This document shows positions 55,105 to 64,000 of a stretch of 64,000 bases of DNA, one piece after another. This stretch comes from Microglena sp. YARC. Taxonomy: Eukaryota > Chlorophyta > Chlorophyceae > Chlamydomonadales > Chlamydomonadaceae. Positions within the stretch are counted from its first letter, which is position 1. Every line of letters starts with the position of its first letter. The stretch covers positions 39,161,369 to 39,225,368 of the forward strand of contig CM039463.1 of assembly GCA_022414725.1 (NCBI GenBank), given 5' to 3'. A program made the translations under genes and the position numbers. Below the pieces are notes generated by a model. It ran no database searches. It was not told where the DNA came from and saw nothing but the letters and a program-made list of their open reading frames with translations.

Positions 55105-55921
55105 CACATCACCCCTCCTAATGAGTTCCCACCTCCCCATGGGCAACACCCCCACCCCCATTGGCCAACTGTTTGGCTTAGGACCCCACTGCTACACCCA
55201 ACCTTGGTACGAGGGAAACACACACCTCACCAGCCAGAACCCTGAAGAGGCCCACAAGGCTGTTCGATGGGCACTAGGCAGTGCCATACATGCTCACACC
55301 CTTGATATTCCCGCGTGCACCATTCTCTTGGTCCCACAAAAACCCACATATGCCCACACCCTTGATATTCCCCCGTGCACACATGCTATCCTACAAGCAC
55401 CAGGCCTCGCTCTATACACAGATGGAAGTGCCATCATAGACAAAGACGGCGTCCTACGCCTAGGGGCAGGCGTATACTTCCCCAGGGCCGCTGCACGTTG
55501 CCTCCGCATAGACCCTGGCGGACAGGGCATCACTGCCGACATCAATCGCGCCGAACTCGTGGCAATCCAACAAGCACTCATACACTCCGAAATAGTTGAA
55601 GAACTCACCATCTACTCCGACAGCTTATGTTCCTTGCAGCTTATTAACCTGCACATTTACCATCCCAGCAGGACCCGGGAAAACAAACACCGCGACCTCC
55701 TGCAAGACATCGCCATCCACATTATCAACAGACACAACGCTGCTGCTACCACACGCCTGCTTAAGGTCCGATCTCACTCAGGAATCATAGGGAATGACGA
55801 GGCAGACACGCTCGCGAAAGAAGCGACGACAGGATACAATGTAATTGGGCCAGTTAAAAACAGGGGAACATGCGCACCTCAATATGCATTGGCCGTCTGT
55901 CCAGCCCCCCAAATCTATTAA
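55046..55921 (+). CDS. LINE copy 2: RNase H
   Basis: 291 codons. Catalytic set visible: Asp126 in LYTDGSA, Glu170 in RAELVA, Asp192 in YSDSL, His244 in SHSG and Asp251 in NDEAD. It degrades RNA of the RNA/DNA hybrid. Intact here, unlike copy 1. Confidence 0.85.
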   Translation: MSPLPYTKAMSTLGMTTDLDTSPLLMSSHLPMGNTPTPIGQLFGLGPHCYTQPWYEGNTHLTSQNPEEAHKAVRWALGSAIHAHTLDIPACTILLVPQKPTYAHTLDIPPCTHAILQAPGLALYTDGSAIIDKDGVLRLGAGVYFPRAAARCLRIDPGGQGITADINRAELVAIQQALIHSEIVEELTIYSDSLCSLQLINLHIYHPSRTRENKHRDLLQDIAIHIINRHNAAATTRLLKVRSHSGIIGNDEADTLAKEATTGYNVIGPVKNRGTCAPQYALAVCPAPQIY

Positions 55922-56151
55922 TGGGGACCAGCCCCCCCGGCACCGGCCAACAATCTCACCAAGGGTATCAAGGCTTACCTCCCCACCCCCCTGCACACCG
56001 GGCATGCCAACACCACGGGCATATACTCCTCCATGTGGGAGCAAGCCAACCCCTTCCTCCTCCCTCAGGCTAGTAATCGTTTCTGGCAATCCACCGGTGG
56101 CAAAAAATACAAATCCACAAGGCTCGGTGGGGACGCTTATGGACTAGGAAA

Positions 56152-56823
56152 TTGGCGTACAGATACAAACGCCCCTATGGTACTAGCACTAGCCCCCCCT
56201 CTGATGATAACTGCCCTCTTTGTCGCAAAGCACAGGACGGAGCTGGCCATATTCTTGCTGGGTGCAGCCACCCTGTCTTCAAAGGAATGTATATTAACAG
56301 ACATAATAAGGCGGTCCAAATCATCCAAAAGGCAGTAGCCAAAGGAGCTCTGGGGGCTCTCCCCATGTACATGGATGCAGGCACTTGTGAAGCGAACTCC
56401 GACATTCCCACAAGACCCCCAACCACCCTCAAACCCCCTGATCTTCCCCAAGCCACATGGGATAAATACAGGCCTGATCTCCTCCTCATTGACGACGAAT
56501 CCAAACCAAGAAAAGCCTACCTAGTTGAACTGGGCTACTGCTCAGACACTAACCACCAAATCAAATTCCAGGAAAAGAGCGTTCAGCATAAGGAGCTCCA
56601 ATGTATCCTTCAACAACAAGGATTCCTTGTACACTACCTAGTCTTCACCATAGGTACCACTGGTACCATACCAATCACAACTATTACTAATCTCTCCACC
56701 TTAGGGATCAGTCGCGAACACGTAGACAAACTCATCTCTAAGCTGCACAGAGAATCTACCGCCTCCTGTACCAGCATTCTTGCCACACGTTGCATGAAGG
56801 AGTCCCTCCCACCTGGAGGGTGA
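56152..56823 (+). CDS. LINE copy 2: CCHC finger plus restriction-like endonuclease domain
   Basis: 223 codons. Cys21, Cys24, His33 and Cys38 form CX2CX8HX4C, the finger spacing that precedes the restriction-like endonuclease of R2-type LINEs. Then RPD (107-109), Glu126 and Lys142, a PD-(D/E)XK-like layout; the PD-to-E gap (16) is slightly longer than the usual 12-14. Ends 95 bases before the element's 3' end. Confidence 0.65.
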   Translation: MAYRYKRPYGTSTSPPSDDNCPLCRKAQDGAGHILAGCSHPVFKGMYINRHNKAVQIIQKAVAKGALGALPMYMDAGTCEANSDIPTRPPTTLKPPDLPQATWDKYRPDLLLIDDESKPRKAYLVELGYCSDTNHQIKFQEKSVQHKELQCILQQQGFLVHYLVFTIGTTGTIPITTITNLSTLGISREHVDKLISKLHRESTASCTSILATRCMKESLPPGG

Positions 56824-56930
56824 CACTTACTATGTCTGCCATGGTGACTTTCCCCAGCTGCGGCGTACGGGAGGGTCCCCTTAACACCAAGCCCCTCCAG
56901 GCGTTATCTTTTTTTTTTTACTCAGGGTGA

Positions 56931-57180
56931 CTGAAACAGTCTCTTCCCTCTTCTGAATAGCACGGGGAACGACTCACACTTGGCTCGGACTCAGCTGAAA
57001 CGGAAGCGGCACAACCTGCCTACTATCCAGCTGTCTAACAGTAGGAGGGTTTTTGAGACTCCACATAAACCTTGAAAAGAAGCAAGGAGCATAAGAGTCA
57101 AAGAAAGCAATCAAACAGGTTTCTGAGTCACTTTGTACAATACAGATTACAGGAGGCTCTTGAACCTCATGGTAGTAACA
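56931..57180 (+). repeat. 1.19 kb array, unit 4, last part
   Basis: Continues unit 4 after LINE copy 2. Confidence 0.95.
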
Positions 57181-57420
57181 CCTCGTGTCGTTAAATTGGT
57201 GGATGCGAGAAACCCCCCGCTGTCTTCCGGCAGCGGGTCTCGAACTCCCGCCATTGACCCATTGCGTTTTCGTTACATAACCTCAGCACATGAGTAAATC
57301 ATTTCCGAGACAGGACAGCAGCCCAGGCTGCTTCCCATCCATTTTTCTTGTTGCATTTTTGTGTACCTCAGATTCTGTCCTTGCCCGTCCGGCTCCGAAC
57401 GAGACCTGCCTGTGGTCATC

Positions 57421-58930
57421 GAGAGAGAGGGTTCGTTACATAAACTCAGCAAATCACTGCCGAGACTGGACAGCAGCACAGCCTGCCGACCATCCATTTT
57501 TTTAACACGGAAGCACGAGGGTTTTGAAGGCACCCCCAAAAACCTGAAAACAAACTAGGTCAAGTCCCCAAAAAGGAAACAAACTAGAGGCGTAAAGGAG
57601 AGCGGAAAGGGGAGGGATGCAAAAGTAAGCAATCACTATCGCGAGAGGTCGTGGGTTCTAGAGAGAGGGTTCGTTACATAAACTCAGCAAATCACTGCCG
57701 AGACTGGACAGCAGCACAGCCTGCCGACCATCCAATTTTATAACACGGAAGCACGAGGGTTTTGAAGGCACCCCCACAAACCTGAAAACAAACTAGGTCA
57801 AGTCCCCAAAGAGGAAACAAACTAGAGGCGTAAAGGAGAGCGGAAAGGGGAGGGATGCAAAAGTAAGCAATCCAGAACACCAAGCCCACCAACCACAAGA
57901 GAGGAAGGCCAAACTAAAAGAACTAAATACCACCCAAGGGCATGCGCTATGAGCACCTTAATATGCAGCGATAATGCCCTCAAAGGAAGAAAGCACAAGA
58001 CAACCCGACACAGCCAACTTGCAGAAAAGGACCGGAGTGTCAAGGATGATAACCATAGACACCCCATGAAGGAAAGGGGGAGGCCAGCCGAAAACAGAGA
58101 GGCCAGAAAACCAATCTAGCAAGACTCAGAAAGCAGGCACACATGTTAGGGGCAAGAGAATCCACCCACAACTTGGTAAAACCTGCCCAAGCCCGGACAC
58201 CAGAAGCCACAAACTAGAGCTATTACTAGAGAAACGAAACCAACAATCTAAGCACAGCCAGCGAGAAAGGGAGGCGAAAAGGAGAAGAGAGGGTTTAGGG
58301 TTTAGGGTCCAGGGTGGAAACTGGTAATCTTAAACCCCAAACCCAAACCCGAAAACTGCGGGCATGAAGGGCCAAATCAAAGAACTATACAAAAGGGTGT
58401 CCTGTGACGTACGGAACCCGAGAGCGAACTAATGCTAGGCACCCAAGAAAGAGGAGCTGAAAAGAGGAGCGGAAAGAGGCAAGAAAGCAGGCGCGTGCAA
58501 TGAAAGACTAGCAAAAAGGTATCAGCTAATCGTAAGACCACTCTTCTGGCAAAATCAGTTGGCTACCTAACCGGTGCGTGTGAGAAGGGGAGGGTACCAG
58601 TGGAACCATGGGGAGAAACAGGAGTGAAGAGCGGAGATGGTGAAGGTGGGATGGGGGGAGGAGAAAGGGGAGGATCTTGGATGAGGGAAGCATCTTCATG
58701 CGGAAAAGTTTGAGGGGGAGAACCCATATTGACCCTGGCTCCCATGGACTAATGAAGGGGTGAGAAGAGTCCACAGTGTCCTCCCAATTCATCCGGGGGT
58801 GCCCCAATGGCTACAAAGTCAGCGATGCGGCCCAAAAATCAGTCACAGCAAGGGGCCCCAGCCCGGATAGAGATAGGCGGGATGCCACCTCGTGAGGATT
58901 AGTTAGTCCCACAACCTCATAGAGAGTGCG
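57421..58930. other. diverged duplicated segment in unit 5
   Basis: Two ~240-bp copies (57421, 57660) of an older version of the unit's GAGAGAGGGTTCG...ACCATCC stretch, the first ending in a tRNA-Pro 3'-half fragment with intact GCGAG (57641-57659). Then ~1 kb without genes, including TTTAGGG repeats at 58294-58313. Confidence 0.7.
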
Positions 58931-59004
58931 TTGACCGTGGTTTCAATTCCCGCAACTCCCCGGGATCCGAAAGTTTGGTCTAGTGATATGATTTTTGCTT
59001 AGGG
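58931..59004 (+). pseudogene. tRNA-Pro halves in permuted order, unit 5 (degenerate)
   Basis: Same order and GGGATCC linker, but 5' half starts GAAAGTT and the anticodon stem is mutated (TTTTTGC). Confidence 0.6.
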
Positions 59005-59016
59005 ATCTATCTATTA

Positions 59017-59088
59017 GCGTCATTCGTATAGTGGTTATTATTTCTGCCTTCCAAGCAGAAGAGCGAGGTTCGTTTCCCCGATGACGCA
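59017..59088 (+). pseudogene. tRNA-Gly(UCC), T arm degraded
   Basis: 72 nt with intact acceptor and anticodon arms, but T stem CGAGG versus CCCCG and loop TTCGTTT break the B box. Confidence 0.65.
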
Positions 59089-59294
59089 TCAGCCTGCTGG
59101 CAATACCCTCACATCACACGTGGTGGCCCCTACAAACTCATGAGTGCCTAAGTATGGGACATGGCAGTAGGGGTATGGTGATTAGTCAGTTTTTCGTTTT
59201 ATACCCTCCCGATATCATGGTTGGGCAAGCCCCTTCAGCCTATTTGGCTACCCCTGGACTGTAACAACATACATTTGAATGGGCAGAACAATAC

Positions 59295-60841
59295 CAGGGT
59301 ACTTCAAAGCGCGCGCTTTTGCGCTTTTGAGCGCTGACTTTTTGACACCCTTGCGCGCTATAGCGCAGATTTTTGCAACCCCTGTGCGCTTAGCGCGCTG
59401 TCTTTTTGAACACCAGTGCGCTTTCCTCTTTTCAGTCTCTCACAGAAAGCGCTGAAACCGCAGTCCCCCTGTGCGCTTTCTCAATTTTTGAATGACAGTC
59501 ACTGACTCATTGAGTGACTGACTGAGTGACTCAAGGGGTGGGATCCAAATAGTGTGACAGGCAGCCATCCTGACTAGGTAGCACTGTAGCAGCACGCGGC
59601 GAGCCGTCGACCGTGCAATTTGAACGCTAACGGAACAAAACCGTATTCTGGACTCTTAAATACAACACCCGGCAGAGTGCGGTTACGTCAAAATCCTATC
59701 TCTGGGCTTATTCAACGCTTCCGTTCCTCGCCCCTGCTCATCTGCTGCTCATCTGTTTGCCATTTTCGTCACAGCTAACTGCTCAAGTCTGATAGGCTCC
59801 TTCTAACCCACCACACGTAAGTTCGATTGCGTCTGAATCGACGAGTCGAGTACTCTTTCAGCTTGTTGAGTTGTGACCTGCCGAATTCCTGGAAACGCGC
59901 TGACATCAAGTGTCTAAACTTTTCCTGTCCCCTTGTGCAGTCCTTGTTCTCGACTCCTCGTCGCCCAGTCGCCAAGTCGGAGTCCTCGCTCCTCACTTCT
60001 CCTTCGCCACCTCCTTTTCACTCTCCTCCTCCTGCTCCTCCTATCTCTCTTCCTTTCCGCCTCCTCCTTCCTGCTCTACTCGCCTGTCGCCTCTGGTGCT
60101 CGCCTCTGCTGCTCTCCTAGTCACCCCTACCGCTCTCCTAGTCACCCCTACCGCTCTCCTAGTCGCCCCTACTGCTGCGATGGGCAAGCAGGATAACCCG
60201 ACGAAGAAGGCCAAGACCGCTGGGGTCCCGACAGCGAAGACCAAGAACTACTGGGCCACGAGTATGTTCGATTGCTTGGGTACATAATTTGATCGAGCTG
60301 TATTTGTGTGTGTTTGCTTATCGAGTTGCGACCTATGTCCTGGAATCTGCTGGATGCCATCATATCTTCTTGGCTAAATCAACTCCTTCCACTTTGTGCA
60401 GCCGGATCTGTTGCCGTTTCTGCGTTCCCGACGAAGCTGAAGGGAACCATTGCGGCTGCACTGGATGCTTCAGCCGGTCCTTCGGCCTTGCGGTGTTCTG
60501 TCCCACGAGACACTCCCACTCCATCCGTGCATGCTTCAGCTGGTCCTTCAATTTGTAATAGGTTTCCACCTCCAATTTGTAACAGGTTTCCACCTCCCCC
60601 CCCCACACACACACACACCCACAAGAGTCTCTCTGGCACCCCACCAGTTCACCAGCAGCACAGGAAAAGCGCTGGAAAAAAAACGGTTGCGCGCTTAAAG
60701 CGCAGTTTTTACTTTTTGTGTAGCGCTTTATTTTTAGGCTTTTGGAAGCGCTGCGTTTTTTTTGCATCTGCGCTTATAGGCAGATATTTTTTTCTCCAGT
60801 GCGCTTTAGCGCTAGTCAAATTGGCCAATTGAAGTACCCTG
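59295..60841. mobile_element. non-autonomous hAT-like transposon, 1547 bp
   Basis: Perfect 13-bp TIRs CAGGGTACTTCAA / TTGAAGTACCCTG, flanked by 8-bp AACAATAC / AGCAATAC (one mismatch, explicable as later mutation). GCGCTTTT-rich subterminal repeats at both ends. The interior keeps gene-like parts: a GTAAGT...TGCAG intron (59817-59940), an ATG at 60180 opening a Lys-rich frame (MGKQDNPTKKAKTAG), a second possible intron (60262-60401), and no catalytic domain. Confidence 0.88.
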
Positions 60842-61672
60842 AGCAATACACGGTGGGCAGTGAAATGTGAGCCTAATCGAAAATGGGAGAATCCTAGAGT
60901 ACTCCCGTCCATAAGTCAAGGCAGGAGTCCCCTCGAAAGCCAGCTTGTTACAAGATAATTTGTCAATGCAGAAACCAACCATGGAGTAGGTAGGTGAGAG
61001 GGGCCCGGGGTGGCAGCCGTGCTCAACTTTTAGATGAGACTCGACGCACGTACCGGTAGTGAGTCTGTAGTAAACCTTGCACGTCCACGTAAGGCTTTAC
61101 TAACGACACATGGGAAGTTGGATGCACCTTCCAGCCATCGGGCATATATGTACTCAGGGTGACTGAAACATTCTCTTCCCTCTTCTGAATAGCACGGGGA
61201 ACGACTCACACTTGGCTCGGACTCGGCTGAAACGGAAGCGGCACAACCTGCCTACTATCCAGCTGTCTAACAGTAGGAGGGTTTTTGAGACTCCACATAA
61301 ACCTTGAAAAGAAGCAAGGAGCATAAGAGTCAAAGAAAGCAATCAAACAGGTTTCTGAGTCACTTTGTACAATACAAATTACAGGAGGCTCTTGAACCTC
61401 GTGGCAGTAACACCTCGTGTCGTTAAATTGGTGGATGCGAGAAACCCCCCGCTGTCTTCCGGCAGCGGGTCTCGAACTCCCGCCATCGCACCCATTGCGT
61501 TGTGAGAGAGAGGGTTCGTTACATAACCTCAGCACATGAGAAAATCATTTCCGAGACAGGACAGCAGCCCAGGCTGCTTACCATCTATTTTTCTTGTTGC
61601 CTTTTTGTGTACCTCAGATTCTGTCCTTTCCCGTACGGCTCCAAACGAGACCTGAACTGTGGTCATCACCAT

Positions 61673-61749
61673 CGTGAGAGGTTGTGGGTTCAATTCCCGC
61701 ACCCCCCTGGATCTGGGAGTTTGGTCTAGTGATATGATTCTCGCTTAGG
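61673..61749 (+). pseudogene. tRNA-Pro halves in permuted order, unit 6
   Basis: 3' half CGTGAGAGG...CCCGCACCCCCC, short linker, 5' half GGGAGTT...CTCGCTTAGG (61715-61749). The acceptor strands no longer pair well. Confidence 0.5.
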
Positions 61750-61761
61750 TACGTACTAAAA

Positions 61762-61833
61762 GCGTTATTCGTATAGTGGTTATTATTTCTGCCTTCCAAG
61801 CAGAAAAGCTGGATTCGATTCCCCGATGACGCA
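61762..61833 (+). pseudogene. tRNA-Gly(UCC), degenerate
   Basis: Anticodon TCC retained; acceptor (GCGTTAT) and T stem (CTGGA) mutated. Confidence 0.7.
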
Positions 61834-62601
61834 TCGGCCTGCTGGCAATACCCTCAATTCACACGTGGTGGCCCCTACAAACTCATGAGTGCCCAAGTAT
61901 GGGACATGGCAGTAGGGGTATGGTGATTAGTCGGTTTTTGTATTATACCCTCCCGATATCATGGTTGGGCAAGCCCCTTCAGCCTATTTGGCTACCCCTG
62001 GACTGTAACAACATACATTTGAATGGGCAGAACAATACACGGTGGGCAGTGAAATGTGAGCCTAATCGAAAATGGGAGAATCCTAGAGTGCTCCCGTCCA
62101 TAAGTCAAGGCAGGAGTCCCCTCGAAAGCCAGCTTGTTACAAGATAATTTGTCAATGCAGAAACCAACCATGGAGTAGGTAGGTGAGAGGGGCCCGGGGT
62201 GGCAGCCGTGCTCAACTTTTAGATGAGACTCGACGCACGTACCGGTAGTGAGTCTGTAGTAAACCTTGCACGTCCACGTAAGGCTTTACTAACGACACAT
62301 GGGAAGTTGGATGCACCTTCCAGCCATCGGGTATATATGTACTCAGGGTGACTGAAACATTCTCTTCCCTCTTCTGAATAGCACGGGGAACGACTCACAC
62401 TTGGCTCGGACTCGGCTGAAACGGAAGCGGCACAACCTTCCTACTATCCAGCTGTCTAACAGTAGGAGGGTTTTTGAGACTCCACATAAACCTTGAAAAG
62501 AAGCAAGGAGCATAAGAGTCAAAGAAAGCAATCAAACAGGTTTCTGAGTCACTTTGTACAATACAGATTACAGGAGGCTCTTGAACCTCATGGTAGTAAC
62601 A

Positions 62602-63534
62602 CCTCGTGTCGGTAAATTGGTGGATGCGAGAAACCCCCCGCTGTCTTCCGGCAGCGGGTCTCGAACTACCGCCATCGCACCCATTGCGTTGTGAGAGAGA
62701 GGGTTCGATACATAACCTCAGCACATTGCGTTGTGAAAGAGCGGGGTTCGATTCCCCGATGACGCATCGGCCTGCTGGCAATACCCTCAATTCACACGTG
62801 GTGGCCCCTACAAACTCATGAGTGCCCAAGTATGGGACATGGCAGTAGGGGTATGGTGATTAGTCAGTTTTTCGTTTTATACCCTCCCGATATCATGGTT
62901 GGGCAAGCCCCTTCAGCCTATTTGGCTACCCCTGGACTGTAACAACATACATTTGAATGGGCAGAACAATACACGGTGGGCAGTGAAATGTGAGCCTAAT
63001 CGAAAATGGGAGAATCCTAGAGTGCTCCCGTTCATAAGTCAAGGCAGGAGTCCCCTCGAAAGCCAGCTTGTTACAAGATAATTTGTCAATGCAGAAACCA
63101 ACCTGGAGTAGGTAGGTGAGAGGGGCCCGGGGTGGCAGCCGTGCTCAACTTTTAGATGAGACTCGACGCACGTACCGGTAGTGAGTCTGTAGTAAACCTT
63201 GCACGTCCACGTAAGGCTTTACTAACGACACATGGGAAGTTGGATGCACCTTCCAGCCATCGGGCATATATGTACTCAGGGTGACTGAAACAGTCTCTTC
63301 CCTCTTCTGAATAGCACGGGGAACGACTCACACTTGGCTCGGACTCGGCTGAAACGGAAGCGGCACAACCTGCCTACTATCCAGCTGTCTAACAGTAGGA
63401 GGGTTTTTGAGACTCCACATAAACCTTGAAAAGAAGCAAGGAGCATAAGAGTCAAATAAAGCAATCAAACAGGTTTCTGAGTCACTTTGTACAATACAGA
63501 TTACAGGAGGCTCTTAAACCTCGTGGCAGTAACA
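62602..63534 (+). repeat. 1.19 kb array, unit 7 (deleted)
   Basis: 933 bp. A deletion joins GCACATTGCGTTGTGAAAGA to the 3' end of tRNA-Gly (62737-62765), removing both tRNA-Pro halves and most of tRNA-Gly. Confidence 0.95.
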
Positions 63535-64000
63535 CCTCGTGTCGTTAAATTGGTGGATGCGAGAAACCCCCCGCTGTCTTCCGGCAGCGGGTCTCGAACT
63601 ACCGCCATCGCACCCATTGCGTTGTGAGAGAGAGGGTTCGTTACATAACCTCAGCACATTGCGTTGTGAAAGAGCGGGGTTCGATTCCCCGATGACGCAT
63701 CGGCCTGCTGGCAATACCCTCACATCACACGTGGTGGCCCCTACAAACTCATGAATGCCCAAGTATGGGACATGGCAGTAGGGGTATGGTGATTAGTCAG
63801 TTTTTCGTTTTATACCCTCCCGATATCATGGTTGGGCAAGCCCCTTCAGCCTATTTGGCTACCCCTGGACTGTAACAACATACATTTGAATGGGCAGAAC
63901 AATACACGGTGGGCAGTGAAATGTGAGCCTAATCGAAAATGGGAGAATCCTAGAGTGCTCCCGTCCATAAGTCAAGGCAGGAGTCCCCTCGAAAGCCAGC
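63535..64000 (+). repeat. 1.19 kb array, unit 8 (runs off the window)
   Basis: Carries the same deletion as unit 7 (tRNA-Gly remnant 63669-63699), so units 7 and 8 arose by duplication after it. Confidence 0.95.

Larger units (their letters stand above)
48027..56918 (+). mobile_element. Dualen/RandI-like LINE, copy 2 (plus strand)
   Basis: 8.9 kb with a 12-bp target duplication TACTCAGGGTGA (48015-48026, 56919-56930). Order: 33-bp minisatellite, ORF1-like region, APE start with ~0.84 kb deleted, RT, linker, RNase H, CCHC finger, PD-(D/E)XK-like domain. The 3' end is GGCGTTATC followed by a T run, not poly-A. Frameshifts remain, but fewer than in copy 1. Confidence 0.9.
57181..61422 (+). repeat. 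1.19 kb array, unit 5 (expanded and interrupted)
   Basis: Unit start at 57181-57420, then diverged sequence to ~58930, then the unit from the tRNA-Pro halves on, a hAT insertion, and the rest. Confidence 0.85.
61423..62601 (+). repeat. 1.19 kb array, unit 6
   Basis: 1179 bp, complete, with degenerate tRNA segments. Confidence 0.95.

Noticed and set aside
56901..56920. Reversed LINE orientation suggested by a T run at the right end of copy 2
   Set aside because: All domains read on plus and the 3' UTR matches copy 1; the family simply ends in TATCTTT(n) instead of poly-A.

Overview
The window looks like nuclear DNA of a eukaryotic alga, most likely a green alga. The evidence is short GT-AG introns, a nuclear-type tRNA-Gly(UCC), an interstitial run of the plant-type telomere motif TTTAGGG, Copia, LINE, hAT and SINE elements, and a helicase relic of a type usual in polinton-like viruses and virophages. 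The lineage is inference; no rRNA or conserved host gene is present to settle it. Three block types are visible: a virus-like gene island (about 1-19.9 kb), a tandem array of 1.19 kb units carrying tRNA-Gly genes and tRNA-Pro halves (about 20.2 kb to the window end), and large transposons nested in that array (23.1-56.9 kb and 59.3-60.8 kb).

Island (1-19.9 kb). Sparse genes sit on both strands: the 3' end of a possible replication helicase, two caspase-fold proteins, a membrane-anchored coiled-coil protein, a retropepsin-like protease, several unknown ORFs, a 5'-truncated Tc1/IS630-type transposase, and a fused TV-Pol-like polymerase/SF3 helicase broken by two single-base frameshifts at homopolymers. 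No capsid, packaging ATPase or integrase gene is visible, so this is a relic or a fragment. Tandem arrays (274 bp, 180 bp, 287 bp) and dispersed repeats fill the gaps. An imperfect palindrome, CAAGCAGAAGNCTGCTTG, recurs at least 14 times, often just 3' of stop codons.

Array (20.2-64 kb). Eight copies of a ~1.19 kb unit are recognisable. Each complete unit has a tRNA-Gly(UCC) gene. Eleven to twelve bases upstream of it lie two halves of a tRNA-Pro(AGG) in reversed order: 3' half, 7-nt linker, 5' half. If joined, the halves meet at position 37/38, the canonical intron site. This is the layout of a circularly permuted tRNA gene.

Nested insertions. Unit 3 is interrupted by a 9.8 kb LINE on the minus strand. 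Unit 4 is interrupted by a Copia-type LTR element (5-bp target duplication) and by an 8.9 kb LINE on the plus strand (12-bp target duplication). The Copia left LTR is itself split by a 10.5 kb TIR element containing a ~50-copy 67-bp satellite and a tRNA-derived SINE whose tail matches the LINE 3' end. Unit 5 holds a 1.55 kb hAT derivative. Both LINE copies combine an apurinic-type endonuclease region, RT, RNase H and a C-terminal CCHC plus PD-(D/E)XK-like domain, like the dual-endonuclease Dualen/RandI group. All large elements carry frameshifts and look immobile.
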